Source: Skeletonema tropicum
Taxonomy: Eukaryota; Bacillariophyta; Thalassiosirophyceae; Thalassiosirales; Thalassiosiraceae
Length of the DNA: 64,000 nucleotides
Direction: 5' to 3'
Assembly (NCBI GenBank): GCA_037178625.1
Contig: CM074137.1
Span: forward strand, 2,790,001 to 2,854,000
The notes beneath the pieces were generated by a model. The model saw nothing but the letters and a program-made list of their open reading frames with translations. It was not told the DNA's origin and did no database searches. Positions 19,617 through 28,100 of this stretch are shown here, piece after piece. Numbering within the stretch: the first letter of the stretch is position 1; each line of letters opens with the position of its first letter. Made by a program: the position numbers and the translations under genes.

Positions 19617-22600
19617 ATGGCAAGAGGGGGAGGAAGACCCGTGGGTGTCAAGAACGGCTACAAAGCCAAACGCAAGCAGACTTCGTCTCAAAAGAAAAAA
19701 CAAGCAGAACGCTGCGCAGAGACGAAACAAAAGAATAAAAAGAAGAAGGAACAGCAAAAGGCAGCGGTCGAGAGAGCTGCACGGATGAATTTCTTTGCCC
19801 CGCGAACGAATCGATCATCTGGTGATTCTACTGCTGCTCCCATCAATAATGATACGACAACAACTGCCGCCGCTGCTGCCGTGAACACGTCGGCCGATGA
19901 CAGAGCTGATGCTGCCGCTGAAGAGAATTCAACCACAACAGCGGTCACAGCTGTCGACAACAATTCCGCCACTCCTGACTACGACGTTGTTACTATCAAT
20001 AATCCGGAAATAAACAATGTCATTGATCCTGCCAACGCAATTGCAGAGCTGGACTACAGCGAAGAAGAAGCAACAAAGAAGCATTCAGACGACTTTGAAG
20101 ATGATACTATTCCAGGCATCCAGCAACGGTACGTGGCAGCCGTCCAAAAACGAGTGCAAATTGAGGTGAGCAAAGATAACAAAAATATCAACAACAAATG
20201 GTTATTACGTCATCTGCAGCAGAACGATTGGTGGCTTCGAAAGGAATGGTACACGTGGTTTATTAAAAAGTACAATGCAAGTGTAGAGAAAAAAGAAGAC
20301 AAACTTGATGAAGAGTATAGAGCTTACTACAGGGATGTGCACGTTTGGCTACCTGATGTAAGATGGGAAACTACTGATAAGAGGTATATGCCACATTGCC
20401 CGAACTGTAAAACAAACGCTAGAGTTGGTCCCCACTGCTTCCGTGACAACCATGCCGGCCGTGTTATTGTTGGCCAAACGGAGACATACTACACAGTGAG
20501 CAGGCGTTACATTTGCTATGAATGCGAAGATCATTCGAAGAAACAGAAAGCAAACTTTGAGGCGGCTGCAAGAGCGCAGGATTTGACAGCTACAGTTGAG
20601 TTAGATGATACCAAATACACTTTCATGGGATGGAACCAATCAAGCTTGACTCTTCTTCCATATAATAAAGGCAGTAAATTTCCTGCATTTTTGACTTGGA
20701 GAGCAGGAGTGGACAAATCATTAACTACAACGATACGCCAGGATGTTGATAATGGAAAGGGGTTTGATCAGATTTCCAAGGATCTATTGGAGCATCATAC
20801 CGAGAAGTACACCGATCTTCATTTGGAGTATGAAAACGAGATTCGAGAAATACTAGACGGGGGTATTATCACAAGAGAGTATCCAACATTTGGTGATTTC
20901 ATGGATAAGAAATTGTATCGCGGACTAGTTCCTACGGGTGCGTATCTACAGCATGTGTTGTTGTTGTATCATGATTCGATCCGCGTCCACCTGATCAAAG
21001 AAGTGAAGAAAAGGGGGGGTACTACTTTGCACTGGGATGTATCATACAAGGAGGCCAAGCATCTTTATCGTGTTCGTGGACAGCCAATTTTCAAGGGGTT
21101 GGTGACTGCTATGAATGAGTACGGAGAGATCAGAATTCAATTCCATGTATACACTGACAGCCATGAGCAGATGACCGCTGCACTTGAGGCATTCATGCGT
21201 ACCACCGAAGCACTCGGACAGCCCCCAGTTAAATACTTTTGGACAGATAATCCTACTGGTGATCGTCGCTACTTTTTGGAACGTATTCCGTCACTTAAAG
21301 AAAATCAGGATGCATTGGATGCAATGTGCAATGATGAGAGTGAAGATGGCTTGACCACGTCAAATGCTGCCACCCTACCAGTTTATGACTATACTTCTAT
21401 TGATGTACATGAAGTGATTGATGGCTCAGCAACAGCAACAACTGCAGAGTGCAACCGCAAAGTTAAAGCAATGCTGGAGGATATGAAACCAGATGAACAG
21501 ACAATTGGATTGGATGCAGAATGGAATGTCCAGAAAAGAATGGGAATGCAGACAAGTTGTTCGAAAGTAAAGCTGATTCAAATGGCCTACCGCGATCGTG
21601 ATGACAAAATTCAAGTCTTGCTTGTGAGAACAGGTCAATGGGATTGCCTTCCGAGTGAAATGATAGATCTGTTCTGTAATGATAATGTGCAATTCGTCGG
21701 CGTAAATGTCAGCGCTGATTTAACGAAGATTGGAAAAGATTTTAATGTCAGTGGCTTAAAAGCAGTGGACCAAAAGGAACGGGCAAATGTAATCAATCTT
21801 GGCACGTATGCTAGGAAACGAGATGTCATTCAAAATGCAAAGCACGGATCGATGATTTTGCTGGGTGAGCGAGTACTGGGTATCAAAATTGACAAAACTC
21901 TGCAGGAGTCAGACTGGAGTGGAGAGTTGCAAGCTGCGCAAATACAATATGCTGCAGAAGACGCTGCCATCTCACTTGAACTATTTGAAAAGCTTGGTGC
22001 CATGCCGGATCTGACTAGTCGCCTCTCAGCGGAGGATTTGACTACTGGAATGAAAGTGGATTTGGCGCCACGGCTAGGACAGTTTTCATCGGTTGCAATG
22101 TTGAATACTCGTGCAGCTACAGCAACAGTGATTGGCAGACAAGTTTGCCATTGTCCAGCAAGGATTGTGTCAAAGAGAGGGAATGCTAAAAAGGTCCGAC
22201 CATGTGCTAATAGTTATGTGGTGAAAGTTGATATCATCTATGCTGCTAACTTCATCATCCCTGGATACAAGGTGAAGGACACGAATGACAAAGCAACTCT
22301 TGACGATCTTGGCTTGAATGAGATTGTTGTTCCAATTGACATGCTTCGGGATCACATCGCATCTGATGCCATTCGACCAACGACCACCGAATCACAACAC
22401 ACTGATTGTGCACGCCCATCGCCGCCAGCTAGTGAATCGTCACCAAAGAGAGTTCCAAACAAAAACCTCAGGAAGCCACTATCTGATGAGTTTGATTATG
22501 GTGATATGCAGAAGGAGCCGGCGACAGATCATCAAGTTGGAGAAGACGAGAACGATGAGGACGAACTTGAGAATTACGACGACTTCATTTTTAACGAATT

Positions 22601-24398
22601 CAATGCTCACATCAATGGTCTTACCTCACAAGAAGTTTCATGGCTAGAGGCGGCAATTTTTCAAGCAGAGCAGGCTGGGAGTGGCAAAGATATCCTACAA
22701 TGCGAAAAGTTGGACGATGCTCCAGCGCCGCAAGACATCAAGAACAAATTCTCTGTCGTACTTGGGGATATCTATCATGCAATGAATCGCGCAAAAGTTC
22801 CAGTGAAGCACGAAGGAAAAAAAGCCTACTTCAATGCATTAAGAAATGCATTTCTCATTTGGAATCCTAAGAAAGTGGAAGAGTTTGATGGCAAGATGAG
22901 AGAGGATGGCGTGGAAGAGGATGAAATCAAAGCAATGAAATACTTCAAACCTCACCTTTACGATGAATGCATTGAGAGACATGCACCTGCTCCAAGAATA
23001 TTATATTATCGAGTCCGTGCTGTCTTCACTTTGTTTGGAAACTTAATAGACAGCAAAACGAATAAGCCATTGTTCAATGCGGCGGCTTGGAAGAAGGCAA
23101 ATCAAGTATTGAAGGAGATATTAGATGGGCTTTATTCTGATCCATTGGGTGTGAACTTGTACACCAAGAAGATGAAAAGTGATGGGACAGTGATGAGGAA
23201 TAAGTACGGGATGGAACTAATTGAATGTTTCCGGGGCACAAATCGCGTTGAAGCTTACCATAAGCACCTGCACCCGTCCGTCAAATCAAAGATGTTTGGA
23301 GTGCGGCTTGCAGACTGCCTTCTGGCTGAAAAACGTCATCGGCACAACCAACACATTGCCGAGCGGCGAAGAGCGGGACACCCCATCGTTGGGCACTTCA
23401 GTCTGCACAAAATTGATCAGCTCCAAGATCTGTACCTGGAAAATCACGCGACCGTACTGTATCCAGGGTGGGATAGCGCTAGTGCATATAAACCAACTGA
23501 CGAGAGCTTTGACACGATTGCTCTCCATCACGTAGAACTCCAAGATGCATTGAAGGCACGACGAGAGCAGCTCGGAGAAGTAAGGTTGACAAACGACATG
23601 CAGTATATGTGTGACGCTATGGGAGTTCCACTACCTCTTCTTCCGTTTTCAAAAGAAGGAAAGGAAGAGCGCCAGCTCTTTGTCAAGATGATGCTTCAGC
23701 ATGATGGGCCAATAGACGAAGTGAAGCTTGCATTGGAATGGTGTAAGCATGTGGATCCAGAGAAGAACATACATGCCAAGCTGCCATGTCACATTCGTGT
23801 AGAAGTTGCAAATTTTGATAGAAATCAAAGGATTAGAGATACCATGAAGAAGGCAAAGAGTGGAATAGATGCATTGAATGAGTTACATGACAAGATCTCA
23901 CCGACAATCCTTCAAGACTCCAACGCCAACGAAGCACTAGCAAATGATTCCCCACCCGCTCCAGCAATCTCTACACCAACAAACGCTGCTCCGCCACAAA
24001 AGCGAAAAGCATCATCAGCAGGGCTTAGCCACACTTTGCAAGAACCTATGCTGCCTCGACCTTTTCCAATACCACCGCCACAAGCGCTTCACACAGCACC
24101 GTACGTGCAGCACGGCGGCATGATTGTTGGGCGCATTCCACTCCCTATACCAATGCCAATCGCGAGGAGGACGAATGTGTGTACCCTATGCTTGAACAAT
24201 GGTGGTCAGTATGCAAACACTTGCCCAGGAAGAGGTAGTCACAACCACTGTCTGTATTACGAAAGAAATAATACACCAAAGCTTGCCACATCAGTCCAGA
24301 TCCAAAAGCCGAGGCAAAGAGCACGGAAGAGATGCAAGCATTGTTCAGTTCCTGGATGTAAAGGTAGTGGCGGCGAAAAATTTTGTATGAATAAATAG
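19617..24398 (+). CDS. DDE-type transposase interrupted by a WRN/RNase D-like 3'-5' exonuclease domain (copy A)
   Basis: An intact 1,593-aa intronless protein. N terminus: lysine-rich (14-50), then Ala/Thr-rich and acidic linkers. A zinc-binding region has C261-x2-C264 and C300-x2-C303. A transposase-like core follows: Asp474 in LHWDVSYKEAK and Asp544 in YFWTDNPTGDRR. Next comes a DEDDy exonuclease domain (about 612-795): Asp633/Glu635 in GLDAEWNV, Asp701 in NVSADLTKIG, and Tyr778/Asp782 in QYAAEDAAISLELF. After an acidic linker, Glu1212 in FRGTNRVEAYHKHLH is the best candidate for the third catalytic acid. The C terminus has two Cys clusters (about 1521-1545 and C1573, C1576, C1581, C1590). 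Assignment of D-D-E across the exonuclease is inference; the exonuclease motifs are clear. Start ATG is in a TCACCATGG context. Confidence 0.85.
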   Translation: MARGGGRPVGVKNGYKAKRKQTSSQKKKQAERCAETKQKNKKKKEQQKAAVERAARMNFFAPRTNRSSGDSTAAPINNDTTTTAAAAAVNTSADDRADAAAEENSTTTAVTAVDNNSATPDYDVVTINNPEINNVIDPANAIAELDYSEEEATKKHSDDFEDDTIPGIQQRYVAAVQKRVQIEVSKDNKNINNKWLLRHLQQNDWWLRKEWYTWFIKKYNASVEKKEDKLDEEYRAYYRDVHVWLPDVRWETTDKRYMPHCPNCKTNARVGPHCFRDNHAGRVIVGQTETYYTVSRRYICYECEDHSKKQKANFEAAARAQDLTATVELDDTKYTFMGWNQSSLTLLPYNKGSKFPAFLTWRAGVDKSLTTTIRQDVDNGKGFDQISKDLLEHHTEKYTDLHLEYENEIREILDGGIITREYPTFGDFMDKKLYRGLVPTGAYLQHVLLLYHDSIRVHLIKEVKKRGGTTLHWDVSYKEAKHLYRVRGQPIFKGLVTAMNEYGEIRIQFHVYTDSHEQMTAALEAFMRTTEALGQPPVKYFWTDNPTGDRRYFLERIPSLKENQDALDAMCNDESEDGLTTSNAATLPVYDYTSIDVHEVIDGSATATTAECNRKVKAMLEDMKPDEQTIGLDAEWNVQKRMGMQTSCSKVKLIQMAYRDRDDKIQVLLVRTGQWDCLPSEMIDLFCNDNVQFVGVNVSADLTKIGKDFNVSGLKAVDQKERANVINLGTYARKRDVIQNAKHGSMILLGERVLGIKIDKTLQESDWSGELQAAQIQYAAEDAAISLELFEKLGAMPDLTSRLSAEDLTTGMKVDLAPRLGQFSSVAMLNTRAATATVIGRQVCHCPARIVSKRGNAKKVRPCANSYVVKVDIIYAANFIIPGYKVKDTNDKATLDDLGLNEIVVPIDMLRDHIASDAIRPTTTESQHTDCARPSPPASESSPKRVPNKNLRKPLSDEFDYGDMQKEPATDHQVGEDENDEDELENYDDFIFNEFNAHINGLTSQEVSWLEAAIFQAEQAGSGKDILQCEKLDDAPAPQDIKNKFSVVLGDIYHAMNRAKVPVKHEGKKAYFNALRNAFLIWNPKKVEEFDGKMREDGVEEDEIKAMKYFKPHLYDECIERHAPAPRILYYRVRAVFTLFGNLIDSKTNKPLFNAAAWKKANQVLKEILDGLYSDPLGVNLYTKKMKSDGTVMRNKYGMELIECFRGTNRVEAYHKHLHPSVKSKMFGVRLADCLLAEKRHRHNQHIAERRRAGHPIVGHFSLHKIDQLQDLYLENHATVLYPGWDSASAYKPTDESFDTIALHHVELQDALKARREQLGEVRLTNDMQYMCDAMGVPLPLLPFSKEGKEERQLFVKMMLQHDGPIDEVKLALEWCKHVDPEKNIHAKLPCHIRVEVANFDRNQRIRDTMKKAKSGIDALNELHDKISPTILQDSNANEALANDSPPAPAISTPTNAAPPQKRKASSAGLSHTLQEPMLPRPFPIPPPQALHTAPYVQHGGMIVGRIPLPIPMPIARRTNVCTLCLNNGGQYANTCPGRGSHNHCLYYERNNTPKLATSVQIQKPRQRARKRCKHCSVPGCKGSGGEKFCMNK

Positions 24399-25136
24399 TA
24401 GTAAATAGAAATAGAAAACATCATTAGTGAAATGAAATCCATTCTCTACCAGACCTTGACCAGACTTTACAAACATGAAATCATCTACTAACCTTGTAGA
24501 ACTCGTGATACGAGCAAAAAAAGGCAGCACTCCCCCCCCTGCATTGATAGAATTACCCCCGCGTTGGGGTCGAACCGTAAATAGTAGCGATGCTGCTTTC
24601 AAGTCCACTGACGATAAACGCAACCCCCCTTCTAAGTTAACGCTCAGTAACTCTGCGTCGACTCTTCTGCGTCGACTCTTACGTGACTCTCATTCCATAT
24701 ACTGCCTGCCACATTTGTAATGCGCTACATTCTCACGGGAATAATTATTATTCTGCTGTGTCTATTTATTAATTGAATAATTGAAGGAGACATTCCACAC
24801 TTGATGTGGATAGAGTTATTTACATCACATCATGTGAGGCCATCACGGTACTTTTTCTAAATGAATCATGCCTCTTGATGTATTATTATTCTACACGCAG
24901 ACGTACATTATCTTCTTCGACAAAAATATTATCATCGACGGTCCATGGGATAAGTTCTCTGGCGGCGAACCTTACATCGACAACAGCATACTACAGTAAT
25001 GACTACTACTAGACTGCTACTACGGATCTTTTGACTTTTTGACATGGTCGAGCGAGATCTTTCTTTTTCTCTTCTCTTTTTCCCCTCTTCTCCCTCCTTT
25101 TCCTTAAAACTCATCCACCAGCACCACCTCGATGCC

Positions 25137-28100
25137 CGTCACGAAAACTAGTTTGTGCTGGTGGAGACCCCTAGGACATAAGGTACCTATTCCTTCAGTA
25201 GGCTTATGTCTAGGGGTCTACATACGTACGATGGAATAAGTATCTTATGTCTAGGGGTTACGAGAAAGTCCTGAAAGGAGTTTTAAAATTGAGAGTTCCT
25301 TAAAACTCATCCACCAGTCAGAGAAGCCACGGCTCCACTGCGCACTTACTGCGCTGGTTTCATTTCAAATTTCAAATTTCAAGAGAACCTACTATGGTAC
25401 TTCACGTCGGCACCGGCCCTTTCACTTGCAATAATTGCATACATAATACCATTTGAGATTCGGTACCTCTACATATTAAATCATCACCATGGCAAGAGGG
25501 GGAGGAAGACCCGTGGGTGTCAAGAACGGCTACAAAGCCAAACGCAAGCAGACTTCGTCTCAAAAGAAAAAACAAGCAGAACGCTGCGCAGAGACGAAAC
25601 AAAAGAATAAAAAGAAGAAGGAACAGCAAAAGGCAGCGGTCGAGAGAGCTGCACGGATGAATTTCTTTGCCCCGCGAACGAATCGATCATCTGGTGATTC
25701 TACTGCTGCTCCCATCAATAATGATACGACAACAACTGCCGCCGCTGCTGCCGTGAACACGTCGGCCGATGACAGAGCTGATGCTGCCGCTGAAGAGAAT
25801 TCAACCACAACAGCGGTCACAGCTGTCGACAACAATTCCGCCACTCCTGACTACGACGTTGTTACTATCAATAATCCGGAAATAAACAATGTCATTGATC
25901 CTGCCAACGCAATTGCAGAGCTGGACTACAGCGAAGAAGAAGCAACAAAGAAGCATTCAGACGACTTTGAAGATGATACTATTCCAGGCATCCAGCAACG
26001 GTACGTGGCAGCCGTCCAAAAACGAGTGCAAATTGAGGTGAGCAAAGATAACAAAAATATCAACAACAAATGGTTATTACGTCATCTGCAGCAGAACGAT
26101 TGGTGGCTTCGAAAGGAATGGTACACGTGGTTTATTAAAAAGTACAATGCAAGTGTAGAGAAAAAAGAAGACAAACTTGATGAAGAGTATAGAGCTTACT
26201 ACAGGGATGTGCACGTTTGGCTACCTGATGTAAGATGGGAAACTACTGATAAGAGGTATATGCCACATTGCCCGAACTGTAAAACAAACGCTAGAGTTGG
26301 TCCCCACTGCTTCCGTGACAACCATGCCGGCCGTGTTATTGTTGGCCAAACGGAGACATACTACACAGTGAGCAGGCGTTACATTTGCTATGAATGCGAA
26401 GATCATTCGAAGAAACAGAAAGCAAACTTTGAGGCGGCTGCAAGAGCGCAGGATTTGACAGCTACAGTTGAGTTAGATGATACCAAATACACTTTCATGG
26501 GATGGAACCAATCAAGCTTGACTCTTCTTCCATATAATAAAGGCAGTAAATTTCCTGCATTTTTGACTTGGAGAGCAGGAGTGGACAAATCATTAACTAC
26601 AACGATACGCCAGGATGTTGATAATGGAAAGGGGTTTGATCAGATTTCCAAGGATCTATTGGAGCATCATACCGAGAAGTACACCGATCTTCATTTGGAG
26701 TATGAAAACGAGATTCGAGAAATACTAGACGGGGGTATTATCACAAGAGAGTATCCAACATTTGGTGATTTCATGGATAAGAAATTGTATCGCGGACTAG
26801 TTCCTACGGGTGCGTATCTACAGCATGTGTTGTTGTTGTATCATGATTCGATCCGCGTCCACCTGATCAAAGAAGTGAAGAAAAGGGGGGGTACTACTTT
26901 GCACTGGGATGTATCATACAAGGAGGCCAAGCATCTTTATCGTGTTCGTGGACAGCCAATTTTCAAGGGGTTGGTGACTGCTATGAATGAGTACGGAGAG
27001 ATCAGAATTCAATTCCATGTATACACTGACAGCCATGAGCAGATGACCGCTGCACTTGAGGCATTCATGCGTACCACCGAAGCACTCGGACAGCCCCCAG
27101 TTAAATACTTTTGGACAGATAATCCTACTGGTGATCGTCGCTACTTTTTGGAACGTATTCCGTCACTTAAAGAAAATCAGGATGCATTGGATGCAATGTG
27201 CAATGATGAGAGTGAAGATGGCTTGACCACGTCAAATGCTGCCACCCTACCAGTTTATGACTATACTTCTATTGATGTACATGAAGTGATTGATGGCTCA
27301 GCAACAGCAACAACTGCAGAGTGCAACCGCAAAGTTAAAGCAATGCTGGAGGATATGAAACCAGATGAACAGACAATTGGATTGGATGCAGAATGGAATG
27401 TCCAGAAAAGAATGGGAATGCAGACAAGTTGTTCGAAAGTAAAGCTGATTCAAATGGCCTACCGCGATCGTGATGACAAAATTCAAGTCTTGCTTGTGAG
27501 AACAGGTCAATGGGATTGCCTTCCGAGTGAAATGATAGATCTGTTCTGTAATGATAATGTGCAATTCGTCGGCGTAAATGTCAGCGCTGATTTAACGAAG
27601 ATTGGAAAAGATTTTAATGTCAGTGGCTTAAAAGCAGTGGACCAAAAGGAACGGGCAAATGTAATCAATCTTGGCACGTATGCTAGGAAACGAGATGTCA
27701 TTCAAAATGCAAAGCACGGATCGATGATTTTGCTGGGTGAGCGAGTACTGGGTATCAAAATTGACAAAACTCTGCAGGAGTCAGACTGGAGTGGAGAGTT
27801 GCAAGCTGCGCAAATACAATATGCTGCAGAAGACGCTGCCATCTCACTTGAACTATTTGAAAAGCTTGGTGCCATGCCGGATCTGACTAGTCGCCTCTCA
27901 GCGGAGGATTTGACTACTGGAATGAAAGTGGATTTGGCGCCACGGCTAGGACAGTTTTCATCGGTTGCAATGTTGAATACTCGTGCAGCTACAGCAACAG
28001 TGATTGGCAGACAAGTTTGCCATTGTCCAGCAAGGATTGTGTCAAAGAGAGGGAATGCTAAAAAGGTCCGACCATGTGCTAATAGTTATGTGGTGAAAGT

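Larger units (their letters stand above)
19265..25134 (+). mobile_element. 5.87-kb element with exonuclease-containing transposase, tandem copy A
   Basis: The element starts CGTCACGAAAACTAG and ends CACCACCTCGATG, followed by CC and the next copy. The left end contains GTGCTGGTGGA (19283-19293) and the right end its complement in the TCCACCAGCAC segment (25112-25124), giving short inverted ends. The left 180 bp is itself a foldback. The right end repeats TTCCTTAAAACTCATCCACC, also present near the left end (19424-19445). The coding gene is 19617-24398. The 3' non-coding part (24399-25134) contains a duplicated TCTGCGTCGACTCT and no other gene. Confidence 0.85.

Noticed and set aside
24540..24580. 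Second T-loop-like phrase (GGGGTCGAACCG)
   Set aside because: No cloverleaf can be built around it; it lies in the 3' non-coding part of the 5.87-kb element and recurs only because the element does.
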